Part shown: piece by piece, positions 15,207-23,129 of the stretch | How positions within the stretch are numbered: the stretch's first letter is position 1 | How the letters are laid out: every line of letters starts with the position of its first letter | NCBI RefSeq assembly: GCF_019972155.1 | Contig: NZ_BOVL01000019.1 | Span: 757,575-821,574 of the forward strand | From: Bradyrhizobium sp. RD5-C2 | Lineage (GTDB): Bacteria > Pseudomonadota > Alphaproteobacteria > Rhizobiales > Xanthobacteraceae | Length of the DNA stretch: 64,000 nt | Direction: 5' to 3' | Program-made: the position numbers and the translations under genes | The notes under the pieces: model-generated | Told to the model about the DNA's origin: nothing | The model's database searches: none | The model's input: the letters and a program-made list of their open reading frames with translations, nothing else

Positions 15207-16235
15207 ATGCCGCGCCGCAAATTTGCCTGGGAGAAGCTCACGGATGCGCAGTTGCTCGAGCAACGCCTCAGCAGTCTGAGGGTTGCGGTCGAAGGCACCT
15301 GGCTCGCGGATTGTGTCAGCACACTCTACGAAGAGCTCGAAGAGCGCGGCATCCGGCTGCGGCCGCATGCATGGATCTCGAGCGAATGGTTCAGCCCGGC
15401 CGATGTGCCCGGCATCGCTATTCCGTTCTATCTCGCCCATCCCCGCCTGATGAAGCTCGAGAAGAAGATGATGCTCGACGTCGAGGGCGCATCGTGGTCC
15501 GAGTGCATGGCCATTCTCCGCCACGAGGCGGGGCACGCCATCCAGCACGGCTACCAGCTGCAACGCCGCCGGCGCTGGCAGCAGCTGTTCGGTCCGTCGT
15601 CGCAACACTATCCGCGCTACTACCGGCCCAATCCGGCCAGCCGCAATTATGTCCAGCATCTCCGGCTGTGGTACGCGCAAAGCCATCCGGACGAGGATTT
15701 CGCCGAGACCTTCGCGGTGTGGCTGCGGCCGCGCTCCAACTGGCGGACCCGGTATGCCGGCTGGCCGGCGCTGAAGAAGCTCGAATATGTCGACGAGCTG
15801 ATGGGCGAGATTGCCGGCGAGCGGCCGCTGCTGACGACACGCGAGCGGGTCGATCCGCTGCATACGCTCAAGCAGACGCTGGGCGAACACTACAAGAAGA
15901 AGCAGGCGTTCTACGCCTTCACGCCGCCGAAGACCTACGACCGCGATCTGTCGAAGCTGTTCTCCGCCGATCCGCGGCATCACCGGCATCCGCCGGCTGC
16001 GTCCTTCATCAGGCGGCATCGTGCTCAGGTCAGGCAGCTGGTCGCGCGCTGGACCGGCGAGAACCAGTTGACGCTCGATGCCGTGCTCGACGACATGATA
16101 TCGCGCTGCCGCGAGCTCAATCTGCGTGCCGTCGGCCCCGAGCAGAAGCTGGTGACCAACTTCACCATCCTGCTCACAGCCAAGACCATGCACGCGCTGT
16201 TCGGCCCGTCGCGCCGGAAATGGATCGCGCTATGA
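15207..16235 (+). CDS. Putative zinc metallopeptidase (Peptidase_Mx type) paired with ATP-grasp ligase
   Basis: 342 residues from ATG 15207. The upstream in-frame ATG at 15162 would make the AT-rich dyad coding and lacks a ribosome-binding site. Residues 106-110 are HEAGH, the HExxH zinc site, preceded by SWSECMAILR. Residues 162-169 (DEDFAETF) hold the likely third ligand, E167, as in the putative zinc-binding metallopeptidase family. No signal peptide is present, so it acts in the cytoplasm. The C-terminal 130 residues are basic (RHHRHPPAASFIRRHRAQVR) and helical. The stop overlaps the ligase start (ATGA 16232-16235), so the two are translationally coupled. The natural substrate of this family is not known to me. 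Confidence 0.8.
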   Translation: MPRRKFAWEKLTDAQLLEQRLSSLRVAVEGTWLADCVSTLYEELEERGIRLRPHAWISSEWFSPADVPGIAIPFYLAHPRLMKLEKKMMLDVEGASWSECMAILRHEAGHAIQHGYQLQRRRRWQQLFGPSSQHYPRYYRPNPASRNYVQHLRLWYAQSHPDEDFAETFAVWLRPRSNWRTRYAGWPALKKLEYVDELMGEIAGERPLLTTRERVDPLHTLKQTLGEHYKKKQAFYAFTPPKTYDRDLSKLFSADPRHHRHPPAASFIRRHRAQVRQLVARWTGENQLTLDAVLDDMISRCRELNLRAVGPEQKLVTNFTILLTAKTMHALFGPSRRKWIAL

Positions 16236-17266
16236 AACACTTTCGCATTCTGGTGCTGATGCACCCGGACTGTGTGCCGCCGGACTCCAGCGACGGATAC
16301 TCAGCGCGGGAAATCAATGAGTGGAAAACCGAATACGACGTGGTGAGCACCTTGCGTGCGGCCGGCCATGAGGTGCGTCCGCTCGGCGTGCAGGAAGAAA
16401 TCAAGCCGGTTCGCGACGAGATCGAGGGCTTCAAGCCGCACGTGGTGTTCACGCTGCTGGAGGAGTTTCACTACGACGTCGTGTATGACCAGCACATCGC
16501 GAGCTATCTCGAGCTGATGAAGATCCCCTATACCGGGTGCAACCCGCGCGGCCTGATCCTGGCGCGCGGCAAGGATCTGTCCAAGACGCTGGTGCATCAC
16601 CGCCGCATCCCGGTGCCGGCCTTCGCCGTGTTCCCGATGCGCCGCAAGGTCAAGCGGCCGCCGCGGCTTGCGCTGCCGCTGATCGTCAAGAGCCTGAGCA
16701 GCGATGGATCGCTCGGCATTTCGCAGGCGTCGATCGTCGATACCGACGAGAAGCTCGCCGAGCGTGTCGCCTTCATCCATGAACGGATCGGAACGGCCGC
16801 GATCGCCGAGCAGTTCATCGAGGGACGCGAGCTCTATGTCGGCGTGATCGGCAACAACAGGCTGCGCGTCCTGCCGGTTTGGGAATTGAAGTTCGGCAGC
16901 ATGGGCGGCCCTGCTGCACGCCAGATCGCCACCGAAAAGGTCAAGCACGACACCAGCTATCAGGAGCGCATCGGAATTGCGGACGGGCCGGCCGAGGATC
17001 TGACGCCCGAACTATCCGCCCATATTCAGCGGCTGGCGAAACGCATCTACCGGACCCTGGGGCTCGACGGCTACGCGCGCATCGACTTCCGCCTGTCCAC
17101 CAATGGCGTTCCGTATTTCATTGAAGCCAATCCCAATCCCGAAATCGCCAAGAGCCAGGAGTTCGCGACAGCCGCGGGGCATGATGGACTGGACTACCCG
17201 GTACTGTTGAATCGAATCGTGGCGCTCGGGATCAGCCGCGCCAAGGCCGGCGTATCCCTGGGCTGA
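16232..17266 (+). CDS. ATP-grasp ligase, D-Ala-D-Ala ligase-like
   Basis: 344 residues, near the size of D-Ala-D-Ala ligases. The ATP-grasp core is visible: LPLIVKSLSSDGSLGIS (K153 and Gly-rich loop), AIAEQFIEGRELYVGVIG (E198 region), ARIDFR (D285) and YFIEANPNPEI (E298, N300), the Mg-binding residues. The N-terminal domain (ILVLMHPDCVPPDSS; VVFTLLEEFH) differs from housekeeping Ddl and lacks its usual HG-GEDG motif, so the acceptor is probably another carboxylate or peptide. The gene overlaps the metallopeptidase by 4 bp. Such enzymes join an acyl-phosphate to an amine; coupling with a peptidase suggests that one makes and the other trims an amide bond in the same compound. That is inference. 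Confidence 0.85.
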   Translation: MKHFRILVLMHPDCVPPDSSDGYSAREINEWKTEYDVVSTLRAAGHEVRPLGVQEEIKPVRDEIEGFKPHVVFTLLEEFHYDVVYDQHIASYLELMKIPYTGCNPRGLILARGKDLSKTLVHHRRIPVPAFAVFPMRRKVKRPPRLALPLIVKSLSSDGSLGISQASIVDTDEKLAERVAFIHERIGTAAIAEQFIEGRELYVGVIGNNRLRVLPVWELKFGSMGGPAARQIATEKVKHDTSYQERIGIADGPAEDLTPELSAHIQRLAKRIYRTLGLDGYARIDFRLSTNGVPYFIEANPNPEIAKSQEFATAAGHDGLDYPVLLNRIVALGISRAKAGVSLG

Positions 17267-17275
17267 ACCGAAGCG

Positions 17276-17548
17276 TTAAAGGCTGCGTTGCATCAGGTGG
17301 CGTCGTGCGTCCCTGGGGATGAACATCGCAAACGTTTCCCTAACGCGGGCCGCCGGCGTCGCGGTTGCGGCGAGGGTGGCGACGGGGGGAGCCGTGCCAC
17401 GAAATTCATCTGGTTCCGGCCATCGTCGCGCAAAGATATCGTTTACCGATGCCGGCATGGTGAGCCAGTCGCTGCGGCAGGTATCGTAGACGTACAAACC
17501 GGCAAGAAAAATCGATACGACAACAAGGATCGTTCTGAAAATCGGCAT
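17276..17548 (-). CDS. 90-aa membrane-anchored small protein
   Basis: ATG 17548 follows GAAGG. Residues 1-20 (MPIFRTILVVVSIFLAGLYV) form one hydrophobic helix, uncleaved anchor or signal. The rest is polar with C-terminal Arg-rich residues (IPRDARRHLMQRSL). It converges on the ATP-grasp gene with a 9-bp gap. No family recognised; coding status rests on the helix, the ribosome-binding site and codon choice. Confidence 0.5.
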   Translation of the reverse strand: MPIFRTILVVVSIFLAGLYVYDTCRSDWLTMPASVNDIFARRWPEPDEFRGTAPPVATLAATATPAARVRETFAMFIPRDARRHLMQRSL

Positions 17549-17768
17549 TGTGATTGCGCCTTCTTGATTGAGGCGAACAATGCCTGGACACAGTGAACCG
17601 CGCGTTTAGCGCTCTGGCCGATCGGCCGATACGGTTCCCAACTCATGAACGGGCTTGCGTAAACGGCTCGCTTACCAATGCCTTCAAGGTTGCGGCAACC
17701 AGCTTTCCTCACCGGCGGGAAAGAAGTCTCTGGCATCAAGAGAGCAACAAAAAGACTGAGGAGGCACC

Positions 17769-17882
17769 ATGTTCGTCGCCATTCGAGTCATGATCCTGAT
17801 CGCCAGTGCGTATGCCGGCTCGGCCGTTGCAGAGATGCAGTTCGCGCCGCTGCCGAGCCTTGCGTCGTCGTCCGCGCCGTAG
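17769..17882 (+). CDS. 37-aa secreted or membrane micropeptide
   Basis: ATG 17769 lies 5 nt behind GAGGAGG, an excellent ribosome-binding site, and the frame stops at TAG 17880-17882. The product is MFVAIRVMILIASAYAGSAV, then AEMQFAPLP and a short Ser/Ala tail. The first part is a typical signal peptide or single membrane helix. It ends 30 bp before the 3' end of the cNMP-binding gene on the other strand. Role unknown; it may be an envelope micropeptide. The stretch 17549-17768 upstream shows no other gene. Confidence 0.6.
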   Translation: MFVAIRVMILIASAYAGSAVAEMQFAPLPSLASSSAP

Positions 17883-17911
17883 GCCTGCAAGCGACGCAGT
17901 GCCCCCGCGAT

Positions 17912-18538
17912 TTACGCCGGATTGGGCGCTGCCGCGGCAACCCCGATGGCGCGGGCTGCGTTTTCCGTCATCCGGGTCGCCGTCAGCCGCAGGAAATACA
18001 GCGACAGTCCTGGATTGCGTTCGCACAGCTTCATCAGTGCGCCGTCGCTGATCGACAGCAAATCCACATCGGTAGCTGCCAGGGCAGTCTGCGTGCGTCG
18101 TCGCTCGAGAGAGAACAGTCCGATCTCTCCGAACAACTCGCCCGCCGAGACCCCGCGATCGATCTCGGGAAACCTGACCTCGCCCGATACGACCATGTAG
18201 AGCAGGTCGGCGTCATCGCCTTTCCTGAAGATCGTTTCTCCTGCCTTGATATGCTTCGGCCGCATGAACGGTTGCAGCCAGCTCGGAGAAAGGTCCGTCG
18301 CTGCGGCGCGCCTGGCCTTGCGAAGCAGCCGAACCATCTGGAACAGCAACACCACGTTGAGCGGCAGCAGAATGATGTGCAGGATGAGCACCGGGTAGAT
18401 CCGGTCGCCCAATCCATAGCTGATGAATGCCAGATTGCTGAATATCGCGACAGCGCGCAGGCTCAACATCGTGCTCATGCAGAACGTCAGCAACACAAGA
18501 GCCGACGCGAGGTAACCCAAGCCATCGATCAGCGTCAT
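17912..18538 (-). CDS. Membrane protein with cyclic-nucleotide-binding domain
   Basis: 208 residues. Three hydrophobic helices occupy about 1-70 (LGYLASALVLLTFCM; VAIFSNLAFISYGLG; IYPVLILHIILLPLNVVLLF). A CNMP-binding domain follows (about 90-200): IKAGETIFRKGDDADLLYMV, VSAGELFGEIGLFS and ERRRTQTALAATDVDL. The phosphate-binding cassette keeps FGEIGLFS-x5-RTQTA, close to the cAMP-type consensus (GELALL..RTATV) with R and T retained, so ligand binding is plausible. There is no helix-turn-helix or ion-channel filter. It may regulate a membrane partner in response to cAMP or cGMP. A CHASE2 cyclase lies elsewhere in the window (47.6 kb). Confidence 0.8.
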   Translation of the reverse strand: MTLIDGLGYLASALVLLTFCMSTMLSLRAVAIFSNLAFISYGLGDRIYPVLILHIILLPLNVVLLFQMVRLLRKARRAAATDLSPSWLQPFMRPKHIKAGETIFRKGDDADLLYMVVSGEVRFPEIDRGVSAGELFGEIGLFSLERRRTQTALAATDVDLLSISDGALMKLCERNPGLSLYFLRLTATRMTENAARAIGVAAAAPNPA

Positions 18539-18640
18539 GACAGCGCCCCGTCAGAAATGAATTGCAAGAAATGCGCTCTGAAAACGACTGGAAACGTGTA
18601 CCAGTCCGCTTATTCTCTTGGGCGGAAATGAGGCCATGCC

Positions 18641-20194
18641 ATGCATCTCAGACGACTGGCCGTATCGATCCTGACCGGGTTGCTGCTCGCAGCCTCGGCC
18701 TTGTCAGGTGCAGCCCGCGCAGAAGGGGACGCCGATCCGGTGTGGCCGACCCGGCAGTGGCAGAGCTCGGCGCCGGAAGAGCAGGGGATGGACTCCGGCG
18801 CGCTGGCGCGGCTCGTCAACTTTGGCGCCGCCCACAGTCTCGATAGCCTCCTGATTGCGCGTCATGGCCGGATCGTGCTCGACGCTTACTACGCGCCGTA
18901 CACGCCGGAGATTCCGCATCTCTTCAATTCCGTCACCAAGGCAGTGACCGGCACGCTGGTCGCGATGCTGCTCAGGGACAAGGTGCTCGACAGCCTCGAC
19001 CATCACATGATGGACTTCTTTGGCGACCGCAGCATCGCCAATCTCGATGACCGCAAGCGGGCGATCACGATCCAGACCATGCTCAACATGACCTCGGGGA
19101 TGGCCTGGACGGAGGGCGTCGAGGGCGGCCGACCGGAGTCGCTGATCGAATGGGGGCGCAGCCCCGATGCGATCCAGTTCATCCTGGACCGTCCGATGGC
19201 GAAGGCGCCGGGCGAGGCGTTCTACTACAACACCGGCAATCCGCAGCTGCTGGCCGCGATCGTCAACAAGCTCACCGGCGTGAGCGCGCGGGACTATGCG
19301 GTGACGAAATTGTTTCGCCCGCTCGGGATTGCCGCGCCGTACTGGCACAGCATCGGGCCGGGGCTGACCCAGGGCGGCGGTGGGCTTCTGCTCGCGCCGC
19401 GCGACGCCGCCAAGATCGGGCTGCTCTATCTGCATGACGGCGAATGGGAAGGGCAGCGGCTACTGCCGTCCGGCTGGGTCGATCGCATCAGGCACGCGAC
19501 GACCGAGATGCACACGTCGTTCGATCCGTCCCTGCACTACGCCAATTTCTTCTGGGTGATGCCGAAGCAGCAGGCCTTCATGGCGGTCGGCGACCGCTGC
19601 CAGCTGATCATGATCTTTCCCGCGCTCGACATCGTCACCGTCGTGACCGCGCGCAACTACTGCTCGTTCGGCAGGATGGCCGACGACGTTTCCGGCGCGG
19701 TCAAGTCCGACACGGCGCTGCCGGTGAACTCCGCCGGTGGCAATCAGCTTGCCGCGGCGCTGCGCGATAGCGCGACGGAAAAGCCGTCGGCGATTGGTGC
19801 TGTGCCCGAGACCGCGGCGGCCATCTCGGGCAAGACCTGGCGCTTCCCGGCCAACGGCCTCAATCTGCGGGCGCTGACGCTGTATCTGACCGATCCGTCC
19901 GCGCGCTACGAGCTGGAAACGACGCCGGATCCGGCGCGGCCGGTGGTGAGATTGGCGGGACCGATCGGGCTCGACGGTACCTATCGTCTCGGCCAGCCGA
20001 CGCCGCTCGGCGTGATGGCGCTGAAGGGAACGTGGCAGACTGCTGAGACGTTTGCGATCGACCTGCGTCTGGTCGGCGGTGATACCGACCGCAAATGGCT
20101 GCTCACGTTCGACGGCGGCAAGGCCAGGCTCAGCGGCAAGGATCGCTTCGGCCAGGATGTGCAGGTCGATGCGGAAGCGCAGGGCGGGCCGTAG
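18641..20194 (+). CDS. Periplasmic serine hydrolase of the beta-lactamase/DD-peptidase family
   Basis: 517 residues with a Sec signal peptide (cleavage near ARA-EGD). The catalytic SxxK is SVTK in HLFNSVTKAVTGTLVAM near residue 97 and the YxN motif is YYN in FYYNTGNPQLLAAI near 193, as in class C beta-lactamases, esterases and DD-peptidases (PF00144). The third K/H-T-G box is not evident. About 120 C-terminal residues form an extra beta-rich domain (KTWRFPANGLNLRALTLYL). Probably a periplasmic esterase or peptidase rather than an antibiotic-resistance enzyme. It is divergent from the cNMP-binding gene with 102 bp between. Confidence 0.85.
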   Translation: MHLRRLAVSILTGLLLAASALSGAARAEGDADPVWPTRQWQSSAPEEQGMDSGALARLVNFGAAHSLDSLLIARHGRIVLDAYYAPYTPEIPHLFNSVTKAVTGTLVAMLLRDKVLDSLDHHMMDFFGDRSIANLDDRKRAITIQTMLNMTSGMAWTEGVEGGRPESLIEWGRSPDAIQFILDRPMAKAPGEAFYYNTGNPQLLAAIVNKLTGVSARDYAVTKLFRPLGIAAPYWHSIGPGLTQGGGGLLLAPRDAAKIGLLYLHDGEWEGQRLLPSGWVDRIRHATTEMHTSFDPSLHYANFFWVMPKQQAFMAVGDRCQLIMIFPALDIVTVVTARNYCSFGRMADDVSGAVKSDTALPVNSAGGNQLAAALRDSATEKPSAIGAVPETAAAISGKTWRFPANGLNLRALTLYLTDPSARYELETTPDPARPVVRLAGPIGLDGTYRLGQPTPLGVMALKGTWQTAETFAIDLRLVGGDTDRKWLLTFDGGKARLSGKDRFGQDVQVDAEAQGGP

Positions 20195-20404
20195 CGATTC
20201 GTCATTTTGAGGTGACGCGCACGGTGCAACGACGGTGAGGTGAGCACGCTCTCAGGCTCCCTCTCCCACAAGGAGGGCGCCCTTCCGCCGCTGGCTCCCT
20301 CACGCGCGCGCCACTGAGTGCCCGGCGGCCGAGAGGGCGGAACGAAGAGCAAATCTCGGACGATTGATGACGCGAAGATGCGAAGCTGCGTCCTCGTTCA
20401 CAAC

Positions 20405-20530
20405 TGTCATCGCCCGGCCTGTGCGCAATTGCGCACATGGACCGGGCGATCCAGTACGCCGCGGCTTCTCGACTCAAGCACAGGCGTCTCTGGAATACTG
20501 GATCACCCGCATGCGCGGGTGATGACGCCG
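20405..20530. repeat. Interspersed inverted repeat, family C (TCGCCCGG...CCGGGCGA type)
   Basis: TCGCCCGG (20410-20417) and CCGGGCGA (20442-20449) enclose the perfect 18-bp palindrome TGTGCGCAATTGCGCACA (20420-20437). A second stem, ATCACCCG/CGGGTGAT (20502-20509 and 20516-20523), and the flanking TCATCGCCCGG/GGGTGATGACG complete the element. The space 20195-20404 holds only a degenerate piece of family B (20258-20300) and no gene. Confidence 0.75.
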
Positions 20531-20573
20531 AGTAGCTGTTCGACAGTTGAATCGGAAGCGGGCGGCGGTGCGC

Positions 20574-20750
20574 CTAGTGGTCGGTCTTCGGCGTCTTGGC
20601 TGCGAAGTCGAGGCCGAGCCGGAGGGCGCGCTCCTGGCGCTCTTCCGTCAAGAACTGCAGTTCCCGTTCCAGCGACCGCGCGACCTCGTCCTGCGTTTCC
20701 TGGGAGTGGCGGCGGGAGCCGCCGTGCGGTTTGGCCGATTGGGCAGTCAC
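20574..20750 (-). CDS. 58-aa charged coiled-coil-like protein
   Basis: GTG 20750 is the only start in frame (a stop lies just upstream) and the frame ends at TAG 20576-20574. The first 15 residues are basic and Gly/Ser-rich (TAQSAKPHGGSRRHSQ). Residues 16-48 form a strongly charged helix (ETQDEVARSLERELQFLTEE, then RQERALRLGL). Codon choice at third positions is G/C throughout. Probably a small cytoplasmic helical protein; function unknown. The AAGGG ribosome-binding site is modest. Confidence 0.55.
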   Translation of the reverse strand: MTAQSAKPHGGSRRHSQETQDEVARSLERELQFLTEERQERALRLGLDFAAKTPKTDH

Positions 20751-21133
20751 GGGAGAACCCTTGTCATCGCGGTGTCACAGGCGCAGGCATGCCACGGCCG
20801 GAGTCCGGCGGACAATCAAAAAGAATTCAGCGGGGGGGCTTTGGAATGTTTGTTGTGCAACTGACTCAATTTTAAGCAGGAAATTCTCCGGCCTTGTCGC
20901 AAGCGGCCGAGGCCGTTGAGACCTCGGTCTCATCAATTCGGATGAGAGGAGCCGGTTCCGACGAAATCATTTCTGGATTCGCACGAAGACGTCCCGAAAC
21001 CGACAAGGTCTAACCTTAGTAGCGTTGTGAAGGACGGGTGCCTGATGAGACGCTGACGATTGAGGTCGTGAGATTCACGACCGAGGTTGTAAGGTTCGTC
21101 GGTGCACCTGAGACGCTGGGGATGATCTCGGAA

Positions 21134-21265
21134 ATGAAGAAGCCGAATGCTGTGCCATATGTCTGGGCGGCCGCGCTGATCGCGGTCGTGGTCTGGGGCG
21201 TGAGCGGAACCCCGCAGATGGCACATACCTCTGCCAGCAGCACGCATCTGGCCCGGGCGCGCTAG
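21134..21265 (+). CDS. Doubtful 43-aa single-helix membrane protein
   Basis: ATG 21134 opens MKKPNAVPYVWAAALIAVVV, a KK start plus one hydrophobic helix, then a polar tail ending LARAR. The ribosome-binding site is weak (GGAA) and the frame can be read further upstream to 21038. It is the only coding hint in 20876-21265. The stretch before it (21043-21120) shows an imperfect direct repeat (GAGGTCGTGAGATTCACGA and GAGGTTGTAAGGTTCGTCG). Confidence 0.3.
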   Translation: MKKPNAVPYVWAAALIAVVVWGVSGTPQMAHTSASSTHLARAR

Positions 21266-21394
21266 CGCAATTTCAAGCGAAGCGGTTTCCGCCTCGCGTC
21301 AAGACAACGCGTCTCCACAAAAGCCAGAGCGTTTTCGAGCGAAGTGGACACCGGTTCGCGTGAAGAAAACGTGTCAAAACTAGAATCTAGAGCT
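21266..21394. repeat. Interspersed repeat, family D (AGAGCGTTTTCGAGCGAAGT type), two degenerate copies
   Basis: 21323-21394 is an almost complete copy (CCAGAGCGTTTTCGAGCGAA...GAATCTAGAGCT) with its ends AGAGC/GCTCT inverted; 21266-21322 is a shorter, degenerate relative in the same orientation (AGCGAAGCGGTTTCCGC). The element runs into the GntR gene and supplies its TAG stop (21389-21387). Confidence 0.7.
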
Positions 21395-22142
21395 TCGGCC
21401 GCAGCGAGCGCTGCATATCCATCGTGTAGGTGTAGCGCCCTTCCGGGTGCGTGGTGATGGTGACCTCGAACAGTTCCTCGCGCAGGCCGTAGTAGCGGCG
21501 TACCACGGTGAGCGCCGGCGATCCGGTCTTGACGCCGAGTGCCTTGGCGATCGGCGCCGGCATGCCCCGCACGAAGATTTCCATCTGCGCGCGCTCGGTG
21601 ACCTGGCCGTACATCTTGGCGATCTGCTCGTGCACCGGGGTGCGGCCGTGGTCGCTGCGGGTCACGACATCGGCGAATCGGCGCAGTACGTAGATTTCGG
21701 TCCAGCCGAGCGGTGCGGCGAACTGGTCGGAGCGGCGCACGGCCTCGATCAGGAACCAGCTCTTGCCGGGCTCGCATTTCAGGAGCGCGGCGAGCTTGCG
21801 GTCGGCGACGATGTCGCTGCTGCCGACCACGTCGCGGTAGGTCTCGTTGGAATAGCGCAGCCACTCGCCGAGCGACTTGACGCTGTGGGTGAACAGCACC
21901 GGTGGCTCGGAGGCGATCACCACCGAACCGAGGCCGGCGCGGCGCACGATCAGGCCCTGGTCGATCAGGATGCGCAGCGCCTCGCGCACGGTCTGGCGGC
22001 TCGCCTGATAGCTCGCCATCAACTCGGTTTCGGTTGGCAGCAGATTGCCGACCGCGTAGGCGCCGAGACGGATGTCCTTCTGCAGCCCGGTGGCGATGTC
22101 GCGGTAGCGGGACGATCTCGCCCTCTCCGGTTGTTCAGACAT
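21387..22142 (-). CDS. GntR/HutC-family transcriptional regulator
   Basis: 251 residues. Residues 10-75 are the winged helix: YRDIATGLQKDIRLGAYAVG, LLPTETELMASYQASRQTVREAL, GLIVRRAGLGSVV. The rest is a UTRA ligand-binding domain (FLIEAVRRSDQFAAPLGWTE; IFVRGMPAPIAKALGV; LREELFEVTITTHPEGRY), so it belongs to the HutC subfamily that senses small effectors. It is the last gene of the minus-strand unit of four and probably controls that unit and the divergent genes through the two dyads at 25024-25104. The last codons abut a family D repeat. Confidence 0.88.
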   Translation of the reverse strand: MSEQPERARSSRYRDIATGLQKDIRLGAYAVGNLLPTETELMASYQASRQTVREALRILIDQGLIVRRAGLGSVVIASEPPVLFTHSVKSLGEWLRYSNETYRDVVGSSDIVADRKLAALLKCEPGKSWFLIEAVRRSDQFAAPLGWTEIYVLRRFADVVTRSDHGRTPVHEQIAKMYGQVTERAQMEIFVRGMPAPIAKALGVKTGSPALTVVRRYYGLREELFEVTITTHPEGRYTYTMDMQRSLRPKL

Positions 22143-22148
22143 GGCGCA

Positions 22149-23129
22149 TCACTGGTATGCCGTATGGCAGGCAACCGGATGTCCAGACTGCATCGACTGC
22201 AACGCGGCCTCGAATGCGGCGAGCGTCGCCAGCACATCCGCTTCGGGCACCGGGAACGGCTGTCTGCGTTCGACCGCGTCGGCAAAGGCCGAAAGTTCCG
22301 CGGTGAGCGTGTTGACCGCCGGATAGCGCGTCGTTTTCGGTGCCTCGCCGGATTTCCGTAGCACCATCGTCCCCTCGTCGAGCACCTCTGCGGATCCCTT
22401 CGTCCCGAACACATGCACGCGCCAATAGAACGGTGTTGCGCGGATTGTCGCAAGGGTTGCACTCACGCCATTCACAAATTCAATCGCTAAAGTTGCAGTG
22501 TCGAGCGGCGGCGGCCCGGCCTCGCGTTCACTCAACCGGGCATAAACCTGTCGGGCAGGACCAAGGAGGCTGACGAAGCCGTCGAGCACATGCAGCCCCG
22601 CGCCGGTCAGCCCGCCGCCAGGCGATTCCTCCGGCGACAGCCGCCAGCCCTGCGTGACGGCCAGGGAGTTCTCGTTGCTGTTGTGGCCCTCGACATGCAG
22701 GATGGTGCCGAGCTCGCCGCTGGCTGTGATCGCGCGCAGCGCCTGCATCGACGGCCAGAACCGGCGGTTATGCCCGACCGCGAGCAGCACGCCGGCGTTG
22801 CGGCAGGCTACGAACATCTCGGCCGCATCGCTGCGCCTCAGCGCCAGCGGCTTCTCGCAAAACACCTGCTTACCGGCTCTGGCTGCCGCGATCACCTGGT
22901 TCCGGTGCAGCGAATGCGGTGTTGCGAGCAGCACGGCATCGATATCGAGCTCGGCCAGCACGGCCTCCAGGCTGGCCGCGGGGGACAGACCGTGCGCCGC
23001 GCAGAAGTCCGCGGCGCCGCTCGTGTCGGGTTCCACCGCGCGAACGATCCGCAGCCGCGGCTCGCTCTGAGCGGCCTCGACCAGCGCGCGGCCCCAGCGG
23101 CCGAGGCCCGCGATCGCACAATTGATCAT
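22149..23129 (-). CDS. Gfo/Idh/MocA-family oxidoreductase
   Basis: 326 residues from ATG 23129, whose ATGA overlaps the stop of the gene upstream. The NAD(P) fold is MINCAIAGLGRWGRALVEAA, followed by AVLLATPHSLHRNQV and the signature EKPLA (VFCEKPLALRRSD) near residue 92. The catalytic His lies in the region GGGLTGAGLHVLDGFVSLLG, in which D/H are present. The family oxidises or reduces sugars, cyclitols or other hydroxylated compounds. It lies between a 3-HIBADH-like dehydrogenase and the GntR gene. Confidence 0.85.
   Translation of the reverse strand: MINCAIAGLGRWGRALVEAAQSEPRLRIVRAVEPDTSGAADFCAAHGLSPAASLEAVLAELDIDAVLLATPHSLHRNQVIAAARAGKQVFCEKPLALRRSDAAEMFVACRNAGVLLAVGHNRRFWPSMQALRAITASGELGTILHVEGHNSNENSLAVTQGWRLSPEESPGGGLTGAGLHVLDGFVSLLGPARQVYARLSEREAGPPPLDTATLAIEFVNGVSATLATIRATPFYWRVHVFGTKGSAEVLDEGTMVLRKSGEAPKTTRYPAVNTLTAELSAFADAVERRQPFPVPEADVLATLAAFEAALQSMQSGHPVACHTAYQ

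Noticed and set aside
17593..17793. 66-codon frame on the plus strand
   Set aside because: GTG start without a ribosome-binding site, mixed codon choice, and it overlaps the better-supported 37-codon gene.
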